Below the pieces are notes generated by a model that saw nothing but the letters and a program-made list of their open reading frames with translations, searched no databases and was not told where the DNA came from. This document shows, piece after piece, positions 34,962-46,875 of a DNA stretch of 64,000 bases. A program made the translations under genes and the position numbers. Source of the stretch: Narthecium ossifragum (lineage: Eukaryota; Streptophyta; Magnoliopsida; Dioscoreales; Nartheciaceae); contig OY986963.1 of NCBI GenBank assembly GCA_963920575.1, forward strand, positions 2,828,896 to 2,892,895, in the 5' to 3' direction. Within the stretch, counting starts at the first letter, position 1. Each line of letters starts with the position of its first letter.

Positions 34962-37539
34962 TGTCACACCCCGACCCAGAAAACCCATCCAGGACGGGGC
35001 GTGAGGGTCCTAACACTATTCATCATCAACCGGCGCAGTACAAGCGGAAAGAATAAACAATTTAAACAAAAATATCCCAGATGCTAAGCAGATTTAATCA
35101 TAATAAAACATCAAGTCTTACAATATCTGAGTTCCAAATTACAGACTTATACCAAATCCCAAACTATCTCCAAAATGGTTATAACATGTTATATATATAT
35201 CAAAAAGTACAACAGTTACTTCCTCCAACAAAACCTCAGACGCCTCTGGATGTACCTGCGCCGCCAAAAGCCGAACCAGACGGCTCCACCGAAGAAGGAC
35301 CGCCGCCTGCACCTGCAAACGCAGCCCGGGTAGGAATGAGCAAAAAGCCCAGTAGGGTTCTACTCTACGGCACACTAAAAGGAGGAAAACACCAACAGTG
35401 TTGTCTCCCAGTCCAAGTCTAACGGATGCCACGGGTCCCATAACCCACCGATGTCCCAAGGGCTCCTGTCATGAACCTCTCTCTTGGTCACTCTACCAAG
35501 ATCACCCTAAGCACTGACAGGGGAACGGTACCATGCAAGATCACCCTTACCCAGCAGGGATACCACTGCCTGGGGACCACGTCGGGAGCACATCGGTTGC
35601 GTCCTTAGCACTTGGCCTTGGAAGACAACACGACCTCTAAACCTCGAACACTGATCAGAGTCAACTAGCGTGAATCCTCAAAAGACGAGAGACTTGATCA
35701 ACAATCACACCCTACTCCTGCCTACCCATCCACGGTCCTAAGGCTAGATCCGAGCTACCCGAGAGCCTCGGATCGGCGACCTAAAACATCGCCCGCCTAA
35801 CCTCCAATGCTTCTAATGCATACAATGCATGCGCTTAAACAAGCATCTAACCCTAGATGTCTCTATATGTCACATCAACAATTATAAGTTCAACAGATAT
35901 ACAGTAGCCCTCGGCACTCGCCGGCAAGAGGCTAAGGTTCCACAATCCCTCATTAGCTAGCACTCATAACTAGCCAATGGTTAAGCAAACAACTAAGCAT
36001 TTAACCGCTACCAAATATGTATTTTCTATCAGGACTTGAATTAAATGCAAGCACAACCATAAGTTTGCTAAGGAGGGAGGAAACTCGGATCAAACATCAA
36101 ACCCGATGAAAGTCCTTTGAAAACATCACGAGATCCACCTACAAGCTTCCCTACATGTTTAAGGTTCGATCAAGATTGAAGGCCATTTAAGAAAAACCAG
36201 AAAACACTGTTCAAAGGGCCACGGACGATGCCACGGTCGATCCGCGCATCGACCGTGGGGCCACGGACGATGTCACGGTCGATCCGTGGATCGACCGTGA
36301 GGCCCACACGAAGAAAATCAAGGGCGACGGTCGATCCAACCATCGACCCTGAACAGCCCAAAACCAACCAGAGCCTGACGGTCGATGCGACGGTCGATCC
36401 GACGGTCGACCGTCAGGTAAATGGCGAAAAGGCTAAGGTCCCACGGTCGATCGATCCATCGACCCTGGGAACCCAGAATCTCAACAGAGCCCGACGGTCG
36501 ATGCGACGGTCGATGCGACGGTCGACCGTCAGGCCCAAAGCAAACATACTAAAGTTGGACGGTCGATACATCGATCAACCGTCGAGCCTGACGGTCGATG
36601 CACCGATCGACCGTCGAGCTCAAAACGCAGTATTCCGGAAATCCATTTTCTAAGATTTGGAGGATCAAAACATGTTAGAATACAATCAAACTTTGCAAGC
36701 AAGTGTATTTTGAAGTGAGGGATCTAATGATGCAAAGAAATCCATATTTGGACGGTTAAATCCCATTTTAGGTCGGAAAACTAAAACCGACGAAACTTCG
36801 ACATTACGGAAAACGAATCGTTACAATACCAGAATTTGCAAAGCAAGAGTACAAGGAATGACCTACATTGCACACCATGAACTACAAGCATTCTAACATG
36901 GCATTCACAGCGCAACCATAAACATCCTAGCCTAGTAGAACCCGATCCAAGGATCGAGGTAGAAACACCTACCTCAACAGCAAAGAAGCTCTCCACGCGT
37001 CCAGCCAACCTTGCCACGAAGATCCTCTACTCAAGCTCAGTCCTCCAAGCTTTAGCCCAGCCGGAGGAGAAGGGGAGAAGGGAGAGGAAGAGGAGCCGTC
37101 GGTGGAGAAGAGAAGGAAGAACCAGCCAAGGAAGAGAAGAAGGGAAGGAGAGAAGAGAGGAGAGAAGAGAGGGGAGCGGGTAGGGGGTTGGAGCCAACTG
37201 CTCCAACCACCCTCCACTCACCAGGCCCTCTAATGGGCCGGATCCTCTAACGGGTCGAAAGCCCGTTCACGAGCCCGATAGCGAGCTCTTGCGCGCCCGA
37301 GCTGGGATCTTCCGATCCCGGACCCACCTAACCATTCTAAACAATCACATACATCAAACCAAGGCCGTGGGTGCAACGTGGGTGTGAAACCGACCACCAG
37401 GGGGCATATTTACCAAAATGCCCCTGGGGTCCAAACCGCCACACGATCGCCCGATCGTGCCCGACGCGGAACCAAATCGACAGGGAACCGGCTCTCGACC
37501 CACGCTGGTCGAGTCAGGTCTGAGGGACGGGCCCTCACA
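34962..37539 (-). mobile_element. Nested solo LTR of a second family, 2578 bp
   Basis: It starts TGTCACACCCCGACCC and ends GGGCCCTCACA. Flanking 5-mers AACAC (34957-34961) and AGCAC (37540-37544) match at four of five positions. The related LTR copy at 38990 reads uninterrupted across this site, confirming the insertion. It contains a GGTCGAT palindrome array (36221-36625). Its first 100 bp resemble the element at 43627. Confidence 0.82.
36221..36625. repeat. Array of GGTCGAT/ATCGACC dyads inside the nested LTR
   Basis: About ten units, each a dyad such as CACGGTCGATCCGTGGATCGACCGTG, are spaced 30-80 bp apart. The GACGGTCGATG half unit is also repeated in tandem. The translated open frame (TVDPTVDR...) is a by-product of the repeat. 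Confidence 0.8.
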
Positions 37540-38074
37540 AGCACGGGGACACAAGTCGGGTTAACGGCATCCACCACTTAGCCTTTGATCACCGAAGTAC
37601 ACGGGTCAACCCCACCCAGTCTAACCTAGCATGTCTAATGCACAGGAAGCAGGGCAGGATTATGAATAAGGAAAGTAGTAACAAACAACACAACAAGGGC
37701 ACACCTTCGGCCCATTTATTCTAAGCACTCCCGAGGATCATGACTTCCTTCGGTTCACCACAAAGCGGTAAGCATTCAAGCATGATGAGTAACATGGTAA
37801 GCCCCAAGGGCAGAACCGTCAAAACCACTTATATGCGAAGCCCCGCGGGCAAAACCGCATTTAAAACAAGTAAAAGTCTTCCCTGCGTCGAAGGAGATCG
37901 ATCTCATGTAGCAGTGGGATCGATCTTCCTCGAGGTTAGAAGCACTCGTCCTGGTCACCCAAACGGGATCGATCTCCACCCATATGGAGATCGATCTCGT
38001 ATGTGACCCCCCCTTGACGCGCCGACGTCAACCGCCAAGGGATCGAGATCGCTCCCGCTCGGGCGGGGCGTGCC

Positions 38075-40468
38075 TGTCGCGCCCCGACCCGCGGAGGCCA
38101 AACCGGGCCGGGACACGAGGGGGAAAACCTACAACTACTAGCCTCAACTGGCGGAAACAGTTGAAACTAACACACAGCTGGCTGAAACAGCTGACAACAG
38201 GAACAAGGCGGAAGCAAACTTGACAACATCTATTAACATCTATTACAAAACAGATATAATAGAGTTAAACCAGAGTTCTAATACAACAGGTTTACAAGGG
38301 ATCAACAACAGTCCCCAAAGAGCTACAACACCCACCGGGGTCTCCTCAAAGGCACAAACAAAACCATCCTGACCCTCAGACATGGTCAGGTGCTGGCGCG
38401 CTACCACGAGACGACCGACGGGGAAGTACCGGAGAGGAGCTGGGACCTGCACCTGCAAACAACACAGTCCAGGTAGGAATGAGCAAGAGCTCAGCAGGGT
38501 CCTACTCTACCACTCTCACTAGGAAGGCAATACCAAACGAACCAACTCTGAAGCCAAGTACTGAGGCTTGCCAAGGATCCCATAAATCCCGTCAATAACC
38601 CGAAGGGCTCCTGTCCCAAGTACACCCCTCCGACAACCACTGCTCAGGGGTGGGCAACTCCGACAATCCCTGACACAGGGTGGAAATGGCGCTACTAGTA
38701 GGACACCCTTCTCCAAGCGGGATCTCCACACTTGGCGGAACGACCGTGGTTAAGACTACCATCTCTCAGTACTCCAAGCAGCAAAGCCAACACGACCCCT
38801 AACTCCCGACCAAGGACTAAGTCTAGCCAGGGAGTCCATCGATCCCATCGATGTTTCCCCCCCCAGGATTCCTGTCCAACGTACGTCCCTCCGATAACCA
38901 CGGCTCAAGGACTGGGCTACCTCCGACGGTCCCTGACACAGGTTGGGCCAGACGATGCCTGTAGGACACCCTTGCCCGTGCTGGATACCAGCATGGGGAC
39001 ACAGGTCGGGTAACGACATCCACCACTTAGCCTTTGATCACCGAAGTCCACGGGTCAACCCCACCCAGTCTAACCTAGCATGTCTAATGCACAGGAAGCA
39101 GGGCAGGATAAATATAAAGCAGTAACAGGCAACACAACAAGGGCACACCTTCGGCCCATTTAGTCTAAGCACTCTCGAGGATCATGACTTCCTCGGTTCA
39201 CCACTAAGCGGTAAAGGGCATACCGTCAGCCCATTTATTCTACACATCCCGAGGGGCATCACCCTCTCGGTTCCACCACAAAGCGATAAGCATTCAAGCA
39301 TGATGAGTAACATGATAAGCCCCAGGGGCAGAACCGTCAAAACCACTTACATGCGGAGCCCCGCGGGCAAAACCTCATTTAAAACCAATATAAGTTTTCC
39401 CTGCGTCGAAGGAGATCGATCTCATGTAGCGATGAGATCGATCTGCCTTAAGGCTAAGGGCACCCATCCTGGTCACCCCAACGGGATTGATCTCCACCCA
39501 TATGGAGATCGATCTCGTATGTGACCCTTGACGAACCTACGCCAACTGCCAAGAGATCGATCTCCCTCCCAGGGAGATCGCTCTCGCTCGGGCGGAGCGT
39601 GCCACCCCAAACGAGATCGATCTCATCCCATGAGATCGATCCTGATGGGTTCGCCAGCGGCCGGACGGCGAGGAATGCCGCCGGAAACCGCAACCAAACC
39701 TCACCAAACTAGGTGGGCTGGTAGATCCAAGAACCACGAAGCTACCCAAGGCTTCAAAACCAGAAAACATCAACTAAGCATGAAGAATAATCTCAAATCA
39801 AAACCGGATTCAAAACCCTTAAAACAAGCCGGAGTCTTTGAGTAAGAACCCTACTTCCACAAAGCTGCTTCGATCCATGAAGCCTAGCCTAGGATCTTCC
39901 TCACGCCGTCACGGTCCCAACGAGCCTTCAAGCTTCCAGAACGGTGGCCGGAGGAGGGAGAACGAAGGAGGAAAGGGGCTGCCGGAACAGGGGAAGAAAA
40001 ACAGGGCCGGGAGGAGAAGAAAGAAGCAGAGGAAGAAAGGAAGGAAGAGGGGAAGGGGATAAGGCCGGGGAAAGCCGGCGAAGGAGGGGAGCAAAAGTCT
40101 CCCCTCCCCTGACAGGGGAAGCGACGGCCATCGCCGTGGCCGTCCTTCGAACGCCACCGCCAATGACTTCCAGGCACAGAGAGATCGATCTGCATGCCAT
40201 GCCAGATCGATCTGGATAGCAAGGCCAGATCGATCTCACCACAAAATGAGATCGATCTCCCTTGCCCAGAAAGGCAACCTTGGGCTGAGACTCAAGCCCA
40301 AGCCCAGATCTTCCGGTCCCGGGCCCACCTAACCTTTCTAAGAAAACACAAGCACCAAACAAGGTCTGTGTGTGCACACCTAGTGTGAAACGACCGCCAA
40401 GGCGTAATTTCCCAAATTGCCCTTGTGGTAAACAACAAGCCACGGGGATAGAGGGACGGGTCCTCACA
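38075..40468 (-). mobile_element. Nested solo LTR, same family as the outer one, 2394 bp, target duplication GTGCC
   Basis: It starts TGTCGCGCCCCGACCCGCGG and ends CGGGTCCTCACA. Perfect GTGCC repeats flank it at 38070-38074 and 40469-40473. It inserted into the outer LTR of its own family, so the sequence after 40473 continues the outer copy. It carries the GATCGATC palindromes seen in the copy at 2733. Confidence 0.87.
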
Positions 40469-41330
40469 GTGCCACCCCAAACGAGATCGATCTCATCCCA
40501 TGAGATCGATCCCGATGGGTTCAACGGCGGGCGGACGGCGAGGAAAGCCGCCGGAATCCGCAACCAAACCTCATCAAACTAGGTGGGCTAGTCGATCCAA
40601 GCACCATGAAGCTACTCAAGGCTTCAGAACCGGAAAACATCAACTCCATAGAGAGATCTACCGAGATCAAAACCGGATTTCAAACCTTTAAAACAGCCGG
40701 AGTCTTGGAGTAAGAACCCTACCTCCACAGAGCTGCTTCGATCCACGAAGCCTAGCCTAGGATCTTCCTCACGCCGTCACGGTTACAACGAGCCTTCAAG
40801 CTCTGAGAACGGTGGCCGGAGGAGGGAGAACGGAGGAGGAAAGGGGGCTGCCGGAACAGGGGAAGAAAACAGAGCCGGGAAGAAGAAGAGGGAAGAAGAG
40901 AAAGAAAGGAAGGAGGAGGGGAAGGGGATAAGGCCGGGGAAAGCCGGCGAAGGCGGGGAAAAGGCGAAGGAGGGGAGCAAAAGTCTCCCCTCCCCTGACA
41001 GGGGAAGCGACGGCCATCGCCGTGGCCGTCCTTCGAACTCCACCGCCAACGACTTCCAGGGTAAGTGGGATCGATCTTCATTGCATGCAGGATCGATCCG
41101 GCTAGCCAGCGGGATCGATCTCCTATGCCCAGAAAGGCAAACTTGGGCTGAAATACAAGCCCAAGCCCAGAACTTCTGACCCGGGTCTACCTAACCTTTC
41201 TAAGCAAACACAAGCATCAACCAAGGTCTGTGTGTGCACACCCAGTGTGAAACGACCGCCAAGGCGTAATTTCCGAAATTGCCCTTGGGGTAAACAACAA
41301 GCCACGGGGATAGAGGGGCGGGTTCTCACA

Positions 41331-42688
41331 CATTGGGTGATATACTGGTGATGCGTACTGACCCAGTTCGCAGTAGCATTGCCCCGACGGCTTGCACACG
41401 ATAGTCTCTCTGTCACCGACATGTATGTGAACCACCGTAACTCTTCGTCTGAAAGTAAGATGTTTCCTTTAGGATTACGACACTTGATACTAAACGCAAT
41501 GAGTGCTCTACACTAAATGCAATAAGTGCTCTGTACCTGAAAGTAAGATGTTTCCTTATAAGTAGACGCATGCAAACGCCAGGAACAATTAGGATTACAG
41601 CACTTGACGGTCAACACCTTCGGCCCGGACTTGACAGTGCAATGTTCTGCAAACCTCCGAAGCTCGTACTGTTGAAGAGCATGCATAAGTGATGCCTTGG
41701 TCTCGAATATTTGCTTTTTATAGAATTCACCATTGAACGGGGTCGGGTCTTCAAATACCCCGGGTATGGTATTATTCATTGTCATTCGGTCGACCCACTC
41801 ATCATTTGGGAATTCATCTGGTAGCTCCTCCTCGTACTGTGTTGGAGTAAGCGGCATTGGATCATCAATACCTTCATCATGACGTGTTGGCTCATTGCTC
41901 AGTGCAGTATTCTCGATCCAATCATCATCATGATCCTCGACATCAACATCTATCAAGGGGCTTCGAGATGTTGAAGGCATAGAAGCATCTCCATGGCCGC
42001 TACTGACATTGTCATCATCATATTGGTGGCCTCCGAGCAAACTCGACGGCTCAACATCAAAAGCATGATGTGTGTGTCCCATGTTTGTACCCGGAGTAGT
42101 TTGCGTGTATTCAGGAGTCAACCATGTATCCTCCTGCCGGTAAGGCCTGTATGTTCATACACAAGCGAACTCATGAACAAGGGCAAACCAAGATGTAAAA
42201 TTACATGTTTGACAATAAATTACTTACTGCGATGTCTGGTGTCCGAAGATGGGAGCGCCATAAGACCCAAGAGAGACGTTATCCGTTGAATCATCTTCTC
42301 GTTGTAGTAGGCGTGTAAATTCACCAAATGCCGTATTATTTGGAGGGTTATTGTTGACTTCGACACCAATTTTCACCAAGAACAATTGTATACTTGGAAT
42401 GACTGGATAGAGGCTAAGAATGCCACTAGAATCACTATCATCCTTTATTTCTACACCGCAATACATGCTTTCTCCAATTGGATATCTACAAGTTATGCGA
42501 ATGTCTAAATAGTTTGGATTGTATCCAGTTAAATCAAACATTAAAGCCTTTAAATCCGCATAATTTGCATTTTTCCGTATCCTACTTGGTTTGATTCGGC
42601 CACCTATGTACTCAATATCACCCGCATTACCCTTTAATTCCACATTTCCGTCCATCCGACACAATAGTGGAACAATGCCATTATCCAT
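41331..42688 (-). pseudogene. MuDR-like transposase N-terminus joined to PMD fragment (decayed)
   Basis: Exon 1 is 42228-42688 (start MDNGIVPLLC) and exon 2 is 41537-42146, joined in phase. Exon 2 ends in a MuDR-type DNA-binding segment: acidic stretch, PFNGEFYKKQIFETKASLMHALQQYELRR, then VKCCNPNCSWRLHAS with a zinc-binding look. The catalytic DDE core that should follow is missing. After a short duplicated stretch, 41331-41450 encodes SRRGNATANWVSTHHQYITQ, the start of the PMD end that continues at 33917-34050. So the gene has an internal deletion plus the LTR insertion. It is non-functional as a transposase but may once have been a deletion-derivative or chimeric element gene. Confidence 0.7.
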
Positions 42689-42979
42689 CACTATAAATAA
42701 CACAAATATGATGACAATTATGAGTCGATTAAAAAGAAATTACAAGTTAATAGTAAAAATTTCTATGAAAAACATGTTTCATATAATCTAATTTAATTAA
42801 TACTAAAAATTTATGAAATTTATCAACAATGCCACTATCCAAATCATCATACCAGCATGATTAAAAAATAAATTTTCGAATAAAAAATAGGTATGCTATA
42901 AAAAACCATAATTTGACTATATAAACCCTAAATCACACACAACAACAACAAGAACTAAAATTTCAAGATAAAAACTTAC

Positions 42980-43179
42980 NNNNNNNNNNNNNNNNNNNNN
43001 NNNNNNNNNNNNNNNNNNNNNNNNNNNNNNNNNNNNNNNNNNNNNNNNNNNNNNNNNNNNNNNNNNNNNNNNNNNNNNNNNNNNNNNNNNNNNNNNNNNN
43101 NNNNNNNNNNNNNNNNNNNNNNNNNNNNNNNNNNNNNNNNNNNNNNNNNNNNNNNNNNNNNNNNNNNNNNNNNNNNNNN
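42980..43179. other. Assembly gap (200 N)
   Basis: This is a run of exactly 200 N, probably a placeholder of arbitrary size. Open frames that cross it are meaningless. The true distance between the MuDR-PMD remnant and the sequence to its right is unknown. Confidence 1.
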
Positions 43180-43626
43180 CCGTCATTCCGTGAGGAATGG
43201 AATGAGGAAGTCCGGACTATTAGATGGGATAGGCTCATTCCCAACTTGTCATGAATGAAGCGTTCCATTCCCAACTTTAATGTCTTACCAAACAACGGAA
43301 TGGGCTTTGACCGGGGATTTGACTATTCTATTCCTGGTAGTTATATTCAACCAAACGTGTCATTAGACTTTAAACGGTGTTTATAGATCTAAATATGTAA
43401 TATGTCAGATTTCAAATTTATACATGTAATTTGGACTTTAAACATACAAACATTTTTGAGTTTAAACATGTGTTTATAGACCAAAATTTGTAATATTTCA
43501 GATTTCATGTAACTATCCACCATCCCCACTACTCATCTTTCTCTCACTCTCCTAACCTCCCGGTAATCACCACCCCCATTACTCTTTTTCACATGGCTTC
43601 ATCTCAATTGCATGATATATCATACA
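43180..43626. other. MITE-like remnant cut by the gap, then AT-rich spacer
   Basis: Sequence such as CATTCCGTGAGGAATGGAATGAGG, CCAAACAACGGAATGGG and CAACCAAACG resembles the edge of a Tourist/PIF-type MITE whose other half would be in the gap. From about 43370 to 43626 the sequence is AT-rich and featureless. Confidence 0.4.
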
Positions 43627-44087
43627 TGTCACACCCCGACCCAGAAAACCCATCTGGTCTGGGGCGTGAGGTTTCCTAATCTATTCAATCCATCATTGGC
43701 GTGTTTAGTATAATATAAAGCATTTAAACTAAACAATTGATTTGGGGTCAATATGATTATATCTGATATAATACAAAATTCTGATACAACTGAACCTCAA
43801 AAGATATATATATATATATAACTATCAAAATCTTCACAGATAGAAATTATACATTTATACTGATCCCCGAGGGATACTGTATACATGTATAATTTCCATA
43901 TGTTATAGATATGTACAACTCTGATATTAATGAAATAGTAAGTTTTTAGATTATAGTATTGCCATCAGTAGTCAAATGTTTAAATTATTATGATAATTGT
44001 TTGTATCACACCAGATTGGAAGTGAAAAGGTGTAGGTCCCTCCCTCACGTCCCGGTCTTGATGGATTTTCTGGGCTGGGGCGTGACA
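43627..44087. mobile_element. Short LTR-like element with extended inverted ends, 461 bp
   Basis: The left end reads TGTCACACCCCGACCCAGAA and the complement of the right end reads TGTCACGCCCCAGCCCAGAA, matching over about 28 bp with three or four differences. Flanks ATACA (43622-43626) and AGACA (44088-44092) match at four of five bases, as for an LTR insertion. The left 100 bp are similar to the LTR at 34962. It is either a small solo LTR or a terminal-repeat derivative. Confidence 0.6.
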
Positions 44088-44249
44088 AGACATAACTTGG
44101 ATCATGTATCCTCGATCGGATGATAGAATGCACATGATAGATTTTGTATGTTTTTAAACTTGGGTTAATTGTCGTTTAGTCGATTCAGATGGAAATATTT
44201 AGCCCCATGTAGGGATAGTTTTTTTAAGGCTTTTAGTCCCCTGATCCAT

Positions 44250-46480
44250 AATTTGATGACGAAATGCCCTTATTCTCGATCTCCTCCATGGTGGAGGCGA
44301 GGGCTCCGTCCTCGGCGAAGTTGGAGACTCTCTCCGACGTCCCCGTCTGATCCCGTCGCCAAGCTCCTTGTTCGATTTAGTCGCAGATCGGGAGGTCGTC
44401 GCAGGAGGAGATCGGACATCCGATTGGAGGTCGTGACGGGGCTTGGCGAGGTAGTCGTGGTACCTATCACCGCCGATCGGAGGCCGTCACAGGAGGAGAT
44501 CGGACCTCCGATCGGAGGTCGTGACGGGGCTTGGCGACGGCGACGGGTGATGGTCGAGTTTTGCGACGGGCTTGGCGGCGACCTCGCGTCCGACGAGATC
44601 CAACTGGATTGGCGACGGGGAGCATGGGAAGTAGGCGGCGGCGACCTCGATTTGGATCCGATGGGATCAGAAGGGCGTCAGACGGGATCCGATGGGATCG
44701 GATGGAAGGGCGTCGGATCCTGTCGGGGGATCGGGGATCGCGGTGGGAAGAGGTGAGAGGAGAGAGACAAAGCAGGGGAAAATAGGAAAAATGTAGAATA
44801 ATTAGAGGAAAATAATAGAAAATAGGGAAAAATGTGGTGAGAAAGTATGTGAAAATACTAAATTTGTTGAAAGTAACTACCAAAATGGTGGTGGAAAGTA
44901 ACTACTAATTTTTTGAAAAGTAACTACCAAAATTATGGTGGAAGATAAGAACCAGATATGTGGAAAGTAACTTCAATAATTGTGGAAAGTAACAACCATA
45001 AAAAATGTGAAAATTAACTACCAGAATTGTGGAAAGTAACTACCACAAAAGAATGTGGAAAGTAACTAATAAAATTGTGAAAAGTAACTAATTTGATAAC
45101 CATTTTCGTGAAAAGTAACTACCAACCACCATCCCTATTTTGTTTTTGAGAAGTAACTACCGTGGAGAAGGGCCCCCGCTATATTTCTTTATTTTCCCCA
45201 TATTTTTCTAATATTTTGGAAAGTAACGTGAGTTATCGATGATGAAATCGTGGAAAGTTTGTGAGTTACTTTCCAAATTAATCTAATAAAAAATAATTTG
45301 ATTTACTTTCCACAAATATTACATTACTATCTACAATTATTACAAGTTACTTTCCATAATCTGGATGTTATTATCGTGAAAAGTAACTTACAACGATTAT
45401 GGGAATTAGGTTGAGTTCATGATGATGAAATCATGGAAAGTTTGTGAATTATTTTTCAAATTAAACTAATGGAAAGTTGAGTTACTTTCCACAATTATTA
45501 CATTACTATTCATAATTATTACAAATTACTTTCCATAATTCAGATATTAGTGGCGTGAAAAGTAACTTACCATAATTACGCAAGTAACTTGAGCTCTCGA
45601 TGATGTAATCGTGGAAAGTAACTCAAGTTACTTTCCAGATTAAAGCAATGGGAAGTAACTTGATTTACTTTCTAACTTAAGTTACTTCCCATAATTGTTA
45701 CATTACTTTTCACAAGTATTACAAGTTATTTTCCATAATCCAGATGTTAGTACTGTGAAAACTAAGTTACAATGATTGTGAAAAGTAACTTGAGTCAAAA
45801 CAAATTGAGGAACATATGTGAAAATGCCATTAAAATAATTTGATTGCCAATTGCGAAAATAACTAACATGAAAGGAGGGAAACATTATTTACTTTTCAAC
45901 AATAAAAAAATAAAAAGAAAAGTAAGGGACACTATTTTCCCACGGCTGCGTCATCGTCCCAAAAGGACGTCGTGACCATCGCGACAGGGATCTCAAGCTC
46001 GGGATTATCACCGTAGACAGGGCTTGGTGACGGCGACGTGCGATGGTTGGGATCGGTGACGGGCTTGGCGATGGGATTGGCGGTGACCTAGCGTCGTATC
46101 CGATGGGATTAGATGGGTTTTGACGGGATCCGACTGGTTCGGCTACGGGATGCGACTGGATCGGCGACGGGGAGTCGGGGAAGGAGGGATCGGACGGGAT
46201 CTGATCGGATTGGACGGGTTTGGACTATTATGTCGAGATTTCGAGTGGATTGGCTACGGGGAGCTGGGGAAGGAGGTGGCGACGGGGGCGTCAGAGATCG
46301 ACGACGAACGACGACGGCGAGATCTGGATGGGCGACTAATGGGATCGATGACAGACATCGAGCTCGGGATCTGCATCTGATGGCGAGATTGGGCCCGCCG
46401 GCCTCCTCGGGGATCATTTGTGGGGGGGGGGTTGTGGTTAGCTGGGGTATGGATAGATATATTAGGGGCATTTTCATCCT
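44250..46480. repeat. Unclassified repetitive region: two GC-rich blocks around a GGAAAGTAACT array
   Basis: GC-rich blocks at about 44280-44760 and 45950-46440 share GGGCTTGGCGACGGCGACG and ATCCGATGGGAT type segments. Between them (about 44830-45810) the motif GTGGAAAGTAACT or its complement AGTTACTTTCCAC recurs dozens of times in both orientations. Short segments near the edges are inverted (GATGACGAAATGCCCTTA versus a complement of GGATGAAAATGCCCCTAA). A non-autonomous MULE-like element is possible, but no target duplication was found. The open frames here (for example 44169-44756) have repetitive composition and no known domain. Confidence 0.5.
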
Positions 46481-46799
46481 GTAGCTGGGTAAGGAGACCA
46501 ATTATTGGTACCTATCGAGGTTTCCCTCTTTAAACTTTATAATATGTAAATAACCCAAAAAATTTTTAAGTTAAAATGACTTGGGAGTGATAAAGTCCCT
46601 AGACTAACGGTGGGGGATTATTGCCATTTTGTCGACACATATTTCCTCGCGCTGGATTTCGCTAGCATCCCCAAACGGACGTGGCACCCGTCCTACGAAT
46701 ACGATGGTGAGTAGACAAAAGGATGGCGTGGAGGCCACCACTAAACTGAGCACGCGGCCACTCGACGAGCTCGGAGACCTCCAGGGGCTGAGGTCCGTC

Positions 46800-46875
46800 G
46801 CCGTAGACGCTCATATTCGTATTCCCTTGAGCTCTCCTCCCTCTCCTTTCCCAGCAGCTGCTACGCTCATCCAGT
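46800..46875 (+). other. Probable 5' non-coding exon of the PTST1 gene
   Basis: A CT-rich leader ends CCAGT|GTAAGT. The first coding exon of PTST1 follows an acceptor at 48598-48600, implying a 1.7 kb leader intron. Transcript evidence would be needed to fix the start. Confidence 0.45.

Larger units (their letters stand above)
34051..41330 (-). mobile_element. Outer solo LTR (Del/Tekay-like), target duplication CATTG, carrying two nested solo LTRs
   Basis: It starts TGTCGCGCCCCGACCC and ends GGGTTCTCACA. Perfect CATTG repeats flank it at 34046-34050 and 41331-41335. Subtracting the two nested insertions leaves about 2.3 kb, matching the 2.17-2.39 kb of its relatives. There is no internal retroviral region, so it is a solo LTR. 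Orientation is inferred as minus from the TCGGGGCGCGACA end. The many open frames within it (for example 39928-40563 minus) are not supported as genes. Confidence 0.85.

Noticed and set aside
36221..36625. Regularly spaced repeats that might suggest a CRISPR-like array
   Set aside because: Units are dyads of variable spacing inside an LTR of a plant genome; no unique spacers of constant length.
39928..40563. 211-aa minus-strand open frame
   Set aside because: It spans the junction between nested LTR copies, so it cannot be an ancestral gene.
42917..43295. Open frames crossing the N run
   Set aside because: They exist only because N does not encode stops.
44169..44756. 195-aa GC-rich open frame
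   Set aside because: Repetitive Arg/Gly text with sequence shared by a second block at 46 kb; no domain.
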